Shown: positions 53,956-63,599, counted from the first letter of the stretch. The stretch: DNA of 64,000 nt from Rhizobium sp. 9140 (GCF_900067135.1 NZ_FJUR01000002.1:547501-611500); one strand, 5' to 3'. Numbers and translations are program-made. The notes: generated by a model from the sequence alone, not told the origin.

Positions 53956-54143
53956 CGCTGTGCGGACCAAAGATATATCCGTCGGTGGAAGAGCGACAGG
54001 CCGGTGCGGCGTTGCGTATTGTCGTCAGAACGCCTTGCGTTCGACCAGATCGCTCTCTATTTCATCCCTATACAAAAAAGCTCAAGGCTTATGCTCGCTT
54101 TGCGACGCCATGGCCTGTGCGCATCGTTCTCAAAGGACATTTC

Positions 54144-54287
54144 ATGACCAATATCGAAAAACCGTACGAGCCCGTTTCATTTGCCAAAAAGCACCGGATT
54201 TCCGTGGAAGACGCCACCGCCATCCTGAAGCAGGCTGACGGCAACAAGAAACTCGCAGACAAAGAAGGCCGCCGGGTCGCAGTCTGA
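54144..54287 (+). CDS. 47-residue hypothetical protein
   Basis: A short basic protein: MTNIEKPYEPVSFAKKHRIS, then VEDATAILKQADGNKKLADKEGRRVAV. The ATG at 54144 has a clear AAAGGA Shine-Dalgarno six bases upstream, which supports a real gene. The middle has a helix-turn-helix-like alternation (FAKKHRISVEDATAIL), reminiscent of small DNA-associated proteins, but no family can be named with confidence. It stands between a terminator and the convergent GntR gene. Confidence 0.6.
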   Translation: MTNIEKPYEPVSFAKKHRISVEDATAILKQADGNKKLADKEGRRVAV

Positions 54288-54388
54288 GCGGATATTGGCG
54301 CGTCGTTCTGCCGGTCTATACGCCGGCGATGGGTCGCATTTGCGATAACGGCCTACGCCGCGTTCGGTGAAAAGCGCAAGCGCGCTTT

Positions 54389-55078
54389 CTACTGCGATAC
54401 CGACATGTAGCGGCTGAGAATTTCCGAAATGTCGGTATCTTCCTCGCGGTCATCGACCTTCGCCCGGTCTTCAACGGCGTGAAGATGATGGTCCATGATC
54501 CTGCAGGCAGCGGCCTGATCCTGATTCTTCAGGGCTTCGATCAGCTGAACATGCTCGTCGATCCCGCATTCGGCCGAGTGTGGGCGGCCGAAGCGTGCAA
54601 GGATCAAGGACGAGCGAGAGACGACCTGCGTCACGAATTCGATCAGAAGCTTCGAATTCGTCAATTCTGCCAGCAGAATATGAAATTCTCCAGCCAGGCG
54701 GATCGACCGCGGCAGGGACGCCCGCAACGCGCGTTCTTCCTCGCGAACATGCGAGACAAGCGTGTCGATGCCGTCTTTCGGCATGCGTTTGCACAGCCGG
54801 TCAACCACTTCTCTTTCCAGGCAACGCCGTAGAGAAAACACCTCCACAGCTTCCTCCAGCGTCGGCATGGCCACCGACGCGCCGCGGTTCGGCTTGATGT
54901 CGACCAATCCGTCCGCTGAAAGACGCAAAAGCGCATTGCGCGCACTTGTCCGGCTGACGCCGAACGTGTCGCCGATGGAATCCTCCGGCAATTTGACGCC
55001 GGGTTTCAGCGCCTGCTCGAGGATAGCGCGGCGCAGGGACGCATAGATCGCGTCGCTGCGGCTTTGCTGAGTGGACAT
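54389..55078 (-). CDS. GntR family regulator (FCD/FadR subfamily)
   Basis: A 229-residue regulator. An N-terminal winged helix (YASLRRAILEQALKPGVKLPEDSIGDTFGVSRTSARNALLRLSADGLVDIKPNRGASVAMP) is followed by an all-helical FCD effector domain with the metal/ligand His residues in EFHILLAEL and MDHHLHAVE. It is divergent from the transporter/amidohydrolase operon and probably represses it until the substrate or a product binds. Two ATTGCATGCAAT-like palindromes lie in the shared intergenic region. Confidence 0.92.
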   Translation of the reverse strand: MSTQQSRSDAIYASLRRAILEQALKPGVKLPEDSIGDTFGVSRTSARNALLRLSADGLVDIKPNRGASVAMPTLEEAVEVFSLRRCLEREVVDRLCKRMPKDGIDTLVSHVREEERALRASLPRSIRLAGEFHILLAELTNSKLLIEFVTQVVSRSSLILARFGRPHSAECGIDEHVQLIEALKNQDQAAACRIMDHHLHAVEDRAKVDDREEDTDISEILSRYMSVSQ

Positions 55079-55178
55079 TGATTGCCTCCGCAGAATTCAG
55101 GCCGTTGGTTCGGCTGTGGTTATAAACCAGTCTTTGCATTTTTTCTTGTGCTATTTTCGTATTCAAAAATATCTTGCG

Positions 55179-55190
55179 ATTGCATGCAAT
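55179..55190. promoter_or_regulatory. Candidate GntR operator 1
   Basis: ATTGCATGCAAT, a perfect 12-bp palindrome, about 100 bp upstream of the GntR start and about 145 bp upstream of the binding-protein gene. Confidence 0.5.
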
Positions 55191-55306
55191 TCAGATTAGC
55201 CTTAGCGAACGATCGATAACAAGCCACCATGCGAGAGGCAGCTCAACCACCAGATTTCAGCGGTTTGCGCGCCCGGACATACGATCGTCTCATGTCATTT
55301 CTGATC

Positions 55307-55318
55307 ATTGCATGCAGT
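55307..55318. promoter_or_regulatory. Candidate GntR operator 2
   Basis: ATTGCATGCAGT, identical to operator 1 at 11 of 12 positions, just upstream of the binding-protein start, where a bound repressor would block transcription or elongation. Confidence 0.45.
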
Positions 55319-55333
55319 TCACTGGGGAACATG

Positions 55334-56890
55334 ATGAACACGATCTCAAAATTCTGTCTTGCCAGTGCGGCCATTCTCGCGCTTGCGCTACCGGCTACAG
55401 CCGAAACCTTTCGCTGGGGCGCATCCCGCGACATCGGCTCCCTCGATCCCTATTCCTATGGTGACAGCTTTACGCTCGGCGTCCTGAACCATGTTTATGA
55501 AGGACTTGCCCGCTACGATCGCAACCTGAAGATAGAGCCGGCCCTGGCGGTCTCCTGGGACGTGGTCTCGCCGAAGACCTGGCGATTCAAGCTCCGTGAA
55601 GGCGTGAAATTCCAGAACGGTGCGGATTTCACCGCTGACGACGTTCAGGCGTCCCTCAAGCGCGCCTCGGATCCGAAATCACCGCTGAAGGGCAATATCC
55701 CCGCCTACAAGGGATCTCGCGTGATCGATGCGCACACCATCGAGATCGACGTGACCGAGAACTATCCGCTTCTCCTCAATGACCTCACAACGATCTACAT
55801 CTTCGACGCCGACTGGCTGAAGACGAACAAGGCGGAAGCTCCGACCGATGTCGGCTCCGGCGTCGAGGGCTATGCGACCTACAACGCCAACGGCACGGGG
55901 CCTTTCAAGGTCGAAAGCCGGCAGCCCGATGCGAAGTCGGTCTTCGTCAAGTTCGACGGCTGGTGGGACAAGCCGGCGCATAATATCGACCGGATCGAGT
56001 TCACGCCGATCGCCTCCGATGCCACGCGCGTGGCGGCGCTTCTCGCCGGCGACATCGACTTTACCGACAAGGCGCCGGTGCAGGATATTCCGCGTCTTGC
56101 AGCCTCCCCCACCGTCAAGCTTCTCGAAGGAACGGACCTGCGAACCGTCATGATCGGCTTCAGCCAGCGGGATCAGCTTCTGTCTGGCACAGCCAATCCG
56201 ATGAAGGATCTGCGCGTCCGTCAGGCCCTGCAGCTGGCGATCGATCTCGATCTCATCCAGAAGCGGGTGATGCGCGGCAAATCGCGCAATGCCGGAGCGC
56301 TCGTCGCGCCCGCCATTCCCGGCTACGACGTAAGCCTCGACACGCCGGTGAAGGCGGATCCCGAAAAGGCAAAGGCGTTGCTGGCGGAAGCGGGTGCCGA
56401 AGGTTTCGAGTTCGATTTCAACTGCACCGACACGCTCGTCAACGAGGAGCAGATCTGCCAGGCCATCGCCTCCATGTGGTCGCGCATCGGCCTGAAGCCG
56501 AAGCTCGATCAGGCGCCGCGCGCCGTACAGACTCCGAAGCGATCCGCCGGCAAGGTCGACGTGTACACGCTCGGCTGGGCCACCTTGCCGATGCTCGATG
56601 CCTACAGCCTTACCTCTCAGGTGCTCCACACCAAGGAGGACACGTTCGGCATCTTCAACTGGGGCGGCTGGTCGGACAAGGAATTCGATGCGCTGACGGA
56701 AGCCTCCGCGGTGGAACTCGATACGACCAAGCGTCTCGCGCTCGAAGCGCAGTCCCTCAAGGTCGCCAAGGAGCACGCCCTGATGATCCCGCTGCACCAG
56801 CAGCCGCTGACCTGGGCAACGACGGACAAGGTCGCAGACCTGCCGCTGTTCTCCGACAACCTGCCCCGGCTGTGGCTGGTGAAGAAGTAA
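55334..56890 (+). CDS. Oligopeptide/nickel-type ABC substrate-binding protein
   Basis: A 518-residue periplasmic binding protein of the DppA/OppA class (SBP family 5). A signal peptide (about 1-25, ending LPATAE) precedes FRWGASRDIGSLDPYSYGDSFTLGVLNHVYEGL, the family signature YDRNLKIEPALAVSWDVVSPKTWRFKLREGVKFQNG, and NVARDPKIRQAL-equivalent DLRVRQALQLAIDLDLI. It captures the solute for the permeases and ATPases of the same operon. The ATG at 55334 is favoured over 55331 by GGGGA spacing. Linkage with amidohydrolases suggests a cyclic amide or heterocycle instead of a simple peptide. Confidence 0.93.
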   Translation: MNTISKFCLASAAILALALPATAETFRWGASRDIGSLDPYSYGDSFTLGVLNHVYEGLARYDRNLKIEPALAVSWDVVSPKTWRFKLREGVKFQNGADFTADDVQASLKRASDPKSPLKGNIPAYKGSRVIDAHTIEIDVTENYPLLLNDLTTIYIFDADWLKTNKAEAPTDVGSGVEGYATYNANGTGPFKVESRQPDAKSVFVKFDGWWDKPAHNIDRIEFTPIASDATRVAALLAGDIDFTDKAPVQDIPRLAASPTVKLLEGTDLRTVMIGFSQRDQLLSGTANPMKDLRVRQALQLAIDLDLIQKRVMRGKSRNAGALVAPAIPGYDVSLDTPVKADPEKAKALLAEAGAEGFEFDFNCTDTLVNEEQICQAIASMWSRIGLKPKLDQAPRAVQTPKRSAGKVDVYTLGWATLPMLDAYSLTSQVLHTKEDTFGIFNWGGWSDKEFDALTEASAVELDTTKRLALEAQSLKVAKEHALMIPLHQQPLTWATTDKVADLPLFSDNLPRLWLVKK

Positions 56891-56905
56891 CGGCCAGCTT
56901 CCGAC

Positions 56906-56929
56906 CCCCGTGTCTGCAATGCCACGGGG
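56906..56929 (+). terminator. Intercistronic hairpin after the binding-protein gene
   Basis: CCCCGTG at 56906-56912 pairs with CACGGGG at 56923-56929 around a 10-base loop, 15 bp after the stop codon. No T run follows, so it more likely sets mRNA stability or partial read-through than full termination. It is followed by short GATCACAG repeats. Confidence 0.5.
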
Positions 56930-56998
56930 ATCACAGGATCACAGGCTCACGGGCTTTTTTCCGAAACGCGGTTTCCGTCCGCAAGGATTTCGAACGCC

Positions 56999-57964
56999 AT
57001 GATCGTCTTTCTCGTCAAGCGTATCGGCAACGCCGCCCTTGTCATGCTCGCCGTCGCGTTTCTCGCCTTCCTCATCTTCCGCTTCCTCGGCGATCCCGTG
57101 GAGATGATGATGAACGAGAGTGCCACCCAGGTGGAGCGCGATGAATTGCGGGGCCGCCTCGGCCTCAATGACGGCTTTCTGACCCAATATGGTCGCTTCG
57201 TCTTCAACGCGGCACAGGGCGAATTCGGCCTGTCCTGGCGCAATCAGCAGGCCGTGGTCGGGCTGATCGCCGAACGTTTTCCCGCAACCTTCGAACTCGT
57301 CATCATCGCCACGCTGATCTCGCTCGTCATCGGCATTCCCCTCGGCGTGTTCACGGCCATCGGACGCGGACGCTGGTGGGCGGAGGGCCTGCAATTTACC
57401 TCCGTCGTCGGGGTTTCCCTGCCGAGCTTCCTCGTTGGCATCCTGCTCATTCTCGTCTTTTCCGTCTCGCTCGGCTGGTTGCCCGGTTACGGCCGCGGCG
57501 ATGTCGTGCGGATCGGCTGGTGGTCGACGGGACTTCTCACACCGTCGGGCCGCGCGGCTCTCGTGCTTCCTGCGCTGTCGCTTTCCCTGTTCCAGATCAC
57601 GCTCGTCATGCGGCTGGTGCGGGCCGAGATGCTGGAGACGCTGCGTACGGATTTCATCAAGTTCGCCAAGGCGCGCGGTGTTCCCCGCCGCTCCCTGTGG
57701 TTCCGCCACGCGCTGAAGAACTGTCTGATGCCGGTGATCACGCTGACGGCCATGCAGATCGGAAACCTGATCGCCTTCGCCCTCGTAACCGAAACCGTGT
57801 TCCAGTGGCCCGGTATGGGCATGCTGTTCATGCAGGCCGTAACCTTCGTCGATATCCCGGTCATGGCCGCCTATCTCTGCATCGTTTCCTTCATCTTCGT
57901 CGCGCTCAACACCGTCGTCGATATCGCCTATGCGATCATCGATCCACGCCTGCGCAAAGCCTGA
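56999..57964 (+). CDS. ABC transporter permease (DppB-like)
   Basis: A 321-residue permease with six predicted helices. The N-terminus (VKRIGNAALVMLAVAFLAFLIFRFLGDP) and the EAA loop (EMLETLRTDFIKFAKARGVPRRSLWFRHALKNCLMP) are typical of DppB/OppB, and a FQWPGMG segment lies near the C-terminus. It forms the membrane channel with the DppC-like partner encoded next, 16 bp downstream. Confidence 0.94.
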   Translation: MIVFLVKRIGNAALVMLAVAFLAFLIFRFLGDPVEMMMNESATQVERDELRGRLGLNDGFLTQYGRFVFNAAQGEFGLSWRNQQAVVGLIAERFPATFELVIIATLISLVIGIPLGVFTAIGRGRWWAEGLQFTSVVGVSLPSFLVGILLILVFSVSLGWLPGYGRGDVVRIGWWSTGLLTPSGRAALVLPALSLSLFQITLVMRLVRAEMLETLRTDFIKFAKARGVPRRSLWFRHALKNCLMPVITLTAMQIGNLIAFALVTETVFQWPGMGMLFMQAVTFVDIPVMAAYLCIVSFIFVALNTVVDIAYAIIDPRLRKA

Positions 57965-57980
57965 GGCAGAGGAACCCTTC

Positions 57981-58952
57981 ATGACCATCCTGGAACCCGC
58001 CGCCTCGCCGACCGTGCCCTCGCCCCCGGCACCCGCGAAGCGCACCCGCCTTGCCCGCCTGCGCCAGTCGGATCTCTGGTACAGCTTCACCCACCACCCC
58101 TCCGCCGTGGTCGCGGCCATCCTGCTGATATTGCTGGTCTTTTCGGCGTTCCTGGCCCCCCTGTTCGTGCCACAGAACCCGTACGATCTCGCTGCGCTGG
58201 ATCTGCTCAATGCCGAGATCCCGCCGATCTGGCATGCCGACGGGCAGTGGCCGTTCCTGCTCGGCACCGACCTTCAGGGCCGCGACATGCTCTCGGCTAT
58301 CCTCTACGGGTCGCGGGCGTCCATCATCATCGGGGCAGCGTCGGTCGCGGTATCGCTGACCATCGGTGCATCGCTCGGGCTCGTAGCCGGCTACTACGGC
58401 AAATGGGCGGATGGTCTGCTGATGCGCGTCGGCGACGTGCTCCTGTCCATGCCGACCATGCTGATCGCCATTCTCGTCTCGGCCGTCGCCCGCGAACTAC
58501 TGCCGCCGAACCTGCGGGAAACCGGAGCCTCCGCCGTCATCGTGCTCGCCATCTCGCTTTCGGCCTGGGTCCAATATGCCCGCACCGTGCGCGCCTCGAC
58601 CATGGTGGAGCGCAACAAGGAATATGTGCAGGCGGCCCGGCTGATCCGCGTGCCGGCCCGCCGCATTCTTCTGAAGCACATTCTGCCGAACACCACGACG
58701 CCGCTGCTCGTCACGGCCACGCTGAATTTCGGCCTCGGTATTCTTATCGAGGCGACGCTGTCCTTCCTCGGCGTCGGCATGCCGCTGGAGCAGCCCTCCC
58801 TCGGCACGCTCATCCGCATCGGCAACCAGTACCTGTTCTCCGGGCTCTGGTGGATCGTGCTCTTCCCCGCTTTGCAACTCTGCCTTCTCGTCGTGTCGAT
58901 CAACGTGCTTGGCGACTGGCTGCGCGACGCGCTCAATCCTAGACTTCGCTGA
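57981..58952 (+). CDS. ABC transporter permease (DppC-like)
   Basis: A 323-residue permease. A Pro/Ala-rich cytoplasmic start is followed by the first helix (VVAAILLILLVFSAFLAPLF), the DppC hallmark LGTDLQGRDMLSAILYGSRASIIIG, and the EAA loop (ERNKEYVQAARLIRVPARRILLKHILPNT). The start at 57981 (AGAGGAA Shine-Dalgarno) is preferred to the in-frame 57930, which overlaps the previous gene. Confidence 0.94.
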   Translation: MTILEPAASPTVPSPPAPAKRTRLARLRQSDLWYSFTHHPSAVVAAILLILLVFSAFLAPLFVPQNPYDLAALDLLNAEIPPIWHADGQWPFLLGTDLQGRDMLSAILYGSRASIIIGAASVAVSLTIGASLGLVAGYYGKWADGLLMRVGDVLLSMPTMLIAILVSAVARELLPPNLRETGASAVIVLAISLSAWVQYARTVRASTMVERNKEYVQAARLIRVPARRILLKHILPNTTTPLLVTATLNFGLGILIEATLSFLGVGMPLEQPSLGTLIRIGNQYLFSGLWWIVLFPALQLCLLVVSINVLGDWLRDALNPRLR

Positions 58953-58961
58953 GGTATCCCG

Positions 58962-60155
58962 ATGTCCGACCTTCTCATCAAGAACACGCGGCCGATGGGC
59001 AGCGACCCCGCCGACATCCTGATCCGCAACGGGCGGATCGACGCCATCGGCACGGATCTCGCAGCGGTGGGGATAAGGGTCGAAGATGCCGGCGGCCGGA
59101 TCGCCATTCCCGGCCTGGTGGATGCCCATACCCATCTCGACAAGTCCCTGCTCGGCTATCCCTGGTACAAGAACGAGGTCGGCCCGCGTCTTATCGACAA
59201 GATCGACAACGAGCGCAGCGTCAAGCGCGAATACGGCCTGGACGCGCACATCCAGTCGATGCGCCAGTCCCTGCAGTCGGCTTCCTACGGCACCACGCTC
59301 ATCCGCAGCCATGTCGATATCGACACCGACCAGGGGCTGATCGCGCTCGAAGGCGTCATGGAAACGCGGCGGCAGCTGGCGGGCATCGTGGAGATCGAGA
59401 TCGTCGCCTTTCCGCAGTCCGGGCTGATGCGCCGGACGGGAACGGCAGACCTCCTGGATCAGGCCATGGCCATGGGTGCCGATCTCGTCGGCGGCCTCGA
59501 CCCTTGCGGCATGGATCGCGACCCGAAGGGCCATCTCGACACGATCTTCGCGCTCTCGCAGAAGCACGGCAAGGGCATCGATATCCACCTGCATGAGATG
59601 GCGGAACTGGGTGCCTTTTCGATGGAGCTGATCTTCGAGCGTATCCGTGCCCTCGGGCTTCAGGGCAAGGTCGCCGTCAGCCACGCCTTCTGCCTCGGCC
59701 ATTCCGACTGGAAGGCAACACAGGCGATGATCGACACCTGCGCAGACCTCGACATCCCCATCCTCACCACCGCCCCGCCCTCGCGCGAGGTGCCGTCGCT
59801 GCAGCGGCTGAAGGCCGCCGGCGTACGGTTCGGCGCCGGCGTCGACGGATTTCGCGACACATGGGGTCCCTACGGCAATGGCGACATGCTGGAGCGCACC
59901 ATGCTTCTCGGCATGAAGAACAATCTGCGCCGCGACGACGAGCTGGCCGATGCTCTGCATGTGACCACCACGGGCGGTGCCCTCGTCATGGACCGGCCCG
60001 ACCATGCACTCGTTCCCGGCGGGCGCGGCGATGTCGTCCTCGTCGAGGGCGAAACGCTGGGCGAGGCGATCGTCACGCATTTGCCACGCCGACTGGTGGT
60101 TACCGCCGGCAATGTCGCCGCGCGCGACGGCGCAAGCCTGATGGTGCGCCCGTGA
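58962..60155 (+). CDS. Amidohydrolase, cytosine deaminase-like
   Basis: A 397-residue TIM-barrel metal hydrolase. Metal and catalytic residues are visible in order: DAHTHLDKS (HxH), HLHEMAE, VSHAFCLG and GVDGFRDTW (Asp). This arrangement matches the cytosine deaminase branch with a single metal and a catalytic Glu. It would hydrolyse a C-N bond in a cyclic or exocyclic amide of the imported compound. Its start lies 10 bp after the permease gene, and its stop overlaps the next amidohydrolase start (GTGA). Confidence 0.88.
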   Translation: MSDLLIKNTRPMGSDPADILIRNGRIDAIGTDLAAVGIRVEDAGGRIAIPGLVDAHTHLDKSLLGYPWYKNEVGPRLIDKIDNERSVKREYGLDAHIQSMRQSLQSASYGTTLIRSHVDIDTDQGLIALEGVMETRRQLAGIVEIEIVAFPQSGLMRRTGTADLLDQAMAMGADLVGGLDPCGMDRDPKGHLDTIFALSQKHGKGIDIHLHEMAELGAFSMELIFERIRALGLQGKVAVSHAFCLGHSDWKATQAMIDTCADLDIPILTTAPPSREVPSLQRLKAAGVRFGAGVDGFRDTWGPYGNGDMLERTMLLGMKNNLRRDDELADALHVTTTGGALVMDRPDHALVPGGRGDVVLVEGETLGEAIVTHLPRRLVVTAGNVAARDGASLMVRP

Positions 60156-61630
60156 GCTGGTCCCGCCTTCCGCTCGGCCAACGCCCGCACGGTCGTTGGG
60201 TCCTTGCCGCCCGCTTCGTCGTCGCCGACCTGCCCGAAGGACGTCGTCTGATCGAAAACGGCGAGGTCGTCATCGAGGACGACCGGATCGTCTGGGTCGG
60301 CCAGAGCTTTCAAGGCGAGACGGCTGCGCGCTATGATATGGGCGAGGCGTTGATCGGCCCGGGCTTCGTCGACCTCGACGCCCTGTCGGATCTCGATACC
60401 ACTATCCTGGCCATGGACAACCAGCCTGGCTGGAAGAAGGGCCGCGTCTGGCCAGTGGACTACGCTGCCCGTGCCTATGAAATGCTGACGCCCGACGAGT
60501 TGGCCTTCCAGAAACGTTATGCCTTCGCACAGCTGCTCCTCAACGGCATAACCTCCGCACTGCCCATCGCCTCCCTGTTCTATCGCGCCTGGGGCGAAAC
60601 GGTTTCCGAGTTCGAGGCGTCCGCGCAGGCCGCTGAGGACCTTGGCCTTCGCGTCTGGCTCGGACCGGCCTACCGCACCGGCGGCGTGATCCTCAACGAG
60701 GCCGGCACCATGCAGCCGTTTCTGGACGAGCCCCGCGGGCTGGCCGGACTTGCGGACGCCGCCGACTTTGTCGAGCGCATTCACGGCACGGCCGGCGGGC
60801 TCATTTCCGGACTGTTTGCGCCCGACCGCGTGGAAACCTGCACCGAAACCCTGCTGCGCAAAACCTTCGCCCGTGCCGAGGCCCTCGACATCCCCGTGCG
60901 CCTGCACATGGCACAGGGCGAGATGGAGCTCGAGACGGTGCGGCGGCTCCATGGCATGACCGCACCGGAATGGCTCGACGGTCTCGGCCTCCTGTCGCCG
61001 CGCCTGATCGCGCCGCATGCGACGGTTGCGACAGACGACGATCTCGACCGCTACGCCGCGCGGGGCGTCACCGTCGTCCACTGCCCCCTGGTCTCCGCCC
61101 GCCACGGCTCCGCACTTCGGTCTTTTTCGCGGCTGAAGGCGATGGGCATCCGCATCGGCATGGGCACCGACACCGCGCCGCCGGACATGGTGCTCAACCT
61201 GTCGGTCGGCATGATGATCAACCGTGTCGTGTCCGGCTCCGGCACGGCAGGGTCGGCCGCCGACTTCTACGACGCTGCGACGATTGCCGGCGCCGACGCG
61301 CTCTGCCGGCCAGATCTCGGCCGCATCGCCATCGGCGCCAAGGCGGATATCGCCGTGTTCGACATGGCCGACAGCAGGATCGCGCCGCGGATCGATCCCG
61401 TCCAGACGCTTCTCTACGGTGCCACCGGGCGCGTCACCCGCGCAACGATCGTCGATGGCAGGCTGGCGATGCGCGATGGTGAGGTCGCGGGCATCAACCT
61501 GAAGGCAGCGCGCGCGCAGGCTCAGGCGCAGTTCGATCGTCTCGTCTCGCTCTATCCCGAGCGCACCTACCTCCATCCGCCCGTCGCGGCGATCTTCCCG
61601 CCGAGCTACCCTCATCCGGAGCAGCCATGA
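60152..61630 (+). CDS. Amidohydrolase, chlorohydrolase/TRZ-like, HxH motif absent
   Basis: A 492-residue amidohydrolase superfamily protein starting at GTG 60152 inside the stop of the previous gene. The later metal motifs are present: RLHMAQGE (His), APHATVATDDD (His) and MGTDTAPPD (Asp), and the C-terminal IGAKADIAVFD is typical of the family. The first strand, normally GFVNTHTHL, reads GPGFVDLDALSDLD, so the usual HxH metal ligands are replaced by Asp/Leu. It may use a different metal arrangement or not bind the alpha metal. It overlaps the following ATPase gene by ATGA. Confidence 0.82.
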   Translation: MSWSRLPLGQRPHGRWVLAARFVVADLPEGRRLIENGEVVIEDDRIVWVGQSFQGETAARYDMGEALIGPGFVDLDALSDLDTTILAMDNQPGWKKGRVWPVDYAARAYEMLTPDELAFQKRYAFAQLLLNGITSALPIASLFYRAWGETVSEFEASAQAAEDLGLRVWLGPAYRTGGVILNEAGTMQPFLDEPRGLAGLADAADFVERIHGTAGGLISGLFAPDRVETCTETLLRKTFARAEALDIPVRLHMAQGEMELETVRRLHGMTAPEWLDGLGLLSPRLIAPHATVATDDDLDRYAARGVTVVHCPLVSARHGSALRSFSRLKAMGIRIGMGTDTAPPDMVLNLSVGMMINRVVSGSGTAGSAADFYDAATIAGADALCRPDLGRIAIGAKADIAVFDMADSRIAPRIDPVQTLLYGATGRVTRATIVDGRLAMRDGEVAGINLKAARAQAQAQFDRLVSLYPERTYLHPPVAAIFPPSYPHPEQP

Positions 61631-62616
61631 TGTATCAGGACAGCCAGACGCTTGCGCTCGAGGTCAACGGCCTGTCGGTCGAGTTCCCGTCCAGACGGGG
61701 CACGCTGACAGCCCTGTGCGAGATTTCCCTGACCATCCGGCAAGGCGAAATCCTCGGCGTCGTCGGCGAATCCGGTGCCGGGAAATCGATGACCGGCATG
61801 TCGGTTCTCGGCCTTCTGGAGCCGCCCGGCCGCATTTCCGCCGGAGAGATCCGCATTGCCGGACAGCGCACGGACAGGCTCAGCGAGGCCGAGATGTCGC
61901 ATGTGCGCGGCAGCATGGTCGGCGCGATTTTCCAGGATCCGCTGACCTCGCTCAATCCGCTGTTTTCCATCGGGCAGCAGCTGATCGAGACCATCCGGCT
62001 CCACTCGGACCTCAAGCGGCAGGCCGCCCGCATCCGCGCGATCGATCTTCTGAAGCAGGTCGGCATTCCCGGGGCGGAAGAACGGATCGATCATTATCCG
62101 CACCAGTTTTCCGGCGGCATGCGCCAGCGCGTGGTAATCGCGCTGGCGCTGGCTGGAAATCCTCGGTTGATCATCGCGGACGAACCGACGACGGCGCTCG
62201 ATGTGTCCATCCAGGCGCAGATTACCACCTTGCTCCGGAAACTCTGCCGCGACCATGGTGCCGGCGTCATGCTGGTAACCCATGACATGGGCGTGATCGC
62301 CGAGACGGCCGACCGTGTGGCCGTCATGTATGCCGGCCGCGTGGTGGAGATCGGCCCGGTCGACGCGGTCATCAACCGGCCGAGACATCCCTATACGCGC
62401 GGCCTGATGGGGTCGATCCCGGCGCTCGGTGCGCGCGTCGAACGGCTTGCGCAGATCGATGGCGCCATGCCGCGGCTCAATGCCATCCCGTCCGGATGCG
62501 CCTTTCATCCGCGCTGTCCGCAGGTCGGACCGCGTTGCCGGGCGGTGCGGCCCGCGCTTGTAACGGTCGGCGATGGTGCGGCCGCCTGTCTGCTTCATGA
62601 TGGAGGTGTGCAATGA
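61627..62616 (+). CDS. ABC transporter ATPase (DppD-like)
   Basis: A 329-residue ATPase with Walker [10 protein letters not shown], signature FSGGMRQR, Walker [15 protein letters not shown] and switch His in VTHDMG. The C-terminal oligopeptide-type extension has the Cys pattern [15 protein letters not shown], often linked to an iron-sulfur cluster in DppD/OppD proteins. It pairs with the DppF-like ATPase encoded next (ATGA overlap). Confidence 0.95.
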   Translation: MMYQDSQTLALEVNGLSVEFPSRRGTLTALCEISLTIRQGEILGVVGESGAGKSMTGMSVLGLLEPPGRISAGEIRIAGQRTDRLSEAEMSHVRGSMVGAIFQDPLTSLNPLFSIGQQLIETIRLHSDLKRQAARIRAIDLLKQVGIPGAEERIDHYPHQFSGGMRQRVVIALALAGNPRLIIADEPTTALDVSIQAQITTLLRKLCRDHGAGVMLVTHDMGVIAETADRVAVMYAGRVVEIGPVDAVINRPRHPYTRGLMGSIPALGARVERLAQIDGAMPRLNAIPSGCAFHPRCPQVGPRCRAVRPALVTVGDGAAACLLHDGGVQ

Positions 62617-63599
62617 GAAGCCGGAACAACATTCTGGAAGTGGACCAGCTCACCCGCGTCTTCGACGTTTCCGCGCCCTGGCTGAACCGGGTGATCGAGC
62701 GCAAGCCGAAGCGCTATCTGCGGGCCGTGCAGGACGTGACCTTCACGGTCGGCAAAGGCAAGTGTCTGGCGCTCGTCGGTGAATCCGGCTGCGGCAAATC
62801 GACCGTGGCGCGGCTGGTCACGGGCCTCTACGCTCCGACGGAAGGCGCCATCCTGTTTGCGCCCGGCCGTAACGGCAAGCGAACAGAGGCGCAGATGATC
62901 TTTCAGGATCCGCATGCAAGCCTCAATCCCCGCTGGCGCGTCGGCGACGTCATCGCCGAGCCGATCCGCGAGTTCAAGCTGCGCGACAGCGAAGAAGAGA
63001 CCGCCGAGCGGGTCGCAGAGCTTCTGCGCACGGTCGGCCTCTCGCCCGACGATGCAAGCCGCTTCCCGCACGAATTTTCCGGCGGTCAGCGGCAGCGCAT
63101 CTCGATTGCCCGCGCTCTGGCCAGCGAGCCTGAATTCCTCGTCTGCGACGAGCCGACCTCGGCGCTCGACGTCTCGGTACAGGCCCAGATCCTCAATCTG
63201 ATGCGCGGGCTGCAGGACAGGCTCGGCCTCACCTACCTCTTCATCAGCCACAACCTCGCCGTCGTACGCCATATGGCGGATAAGATCGCCGTGATGTATC
63301 TTGGCCGGATCATCGAGGAGGCCGATACGGAAGCGCTGTTTGCCAACCCGCAGCATCCCTATACGCGGCTGCTCTTGCAGACGATCCCGGATGTCCGCGC
63401 GCCAAACCGCGACCGGGCGCTGATGGGCGGCGAGCCGCCGAGCCCGCTCGATCCGCCAAAGGGCTGCACCTTCCACCCGCGGTGTCCGATCGCGACCGAG
63501 CTTTGCAGCCGGGAAGCGCCGGAGCCTGTCAAACGTGCCGATGGCGGTCGCGTCGCCTGCCACTTTCCGCAGCTGAGCCCCGAACAGCGCGCCCTCTGA
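62613..63599 (+). CDS. ABC transporter ATPase (DppF-like)
   Basis: A 328-residue ATPase with Walker A GESGCGKST, signature FSGGQRQR, Walker B FLVCDEPTSALDVS and switch His in ISHNLAV. The C-terminal CTFHPRCPIATELC extension is present. It completes the two-ATPase, two-permease, one-binding-protein importer. The next gene starts 24 bp later. Confidence 0.95.
   Translation: MRSRNNILEVDQLTRVFDVSAPWLNRVIERKPKRYLRAVQDVTFTVGKGKCLALVGESGCGKSTVARLVTGLYAPTEGAILFAPGRNGKRTEAQMIFQDPHASLNPRWRVGDVIAEPIREFKLRDSEEETAERVAELLRTVGLSPDDASRFPHEFSGGQRQRISIARALASEPEFLVCDEPTSALDVSVQAQILNLMRGLQDRLGLTYLFISHNLAVVRHMADKIAVMYLGRIIEEADTEALFANPQHPYTRLLLQTIPDVRAPNRDRALMGGEPPSPLDPPKGCTFHPRCPIATELCSREAPEPVKRADGGRVACHFPQLSPEQRAL

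Noticed and set aside
59870..61615. A 581-codon minus-strand frame
   Set aside because: It is antisense to the amidohydrolase genes and has no recognisable motif.
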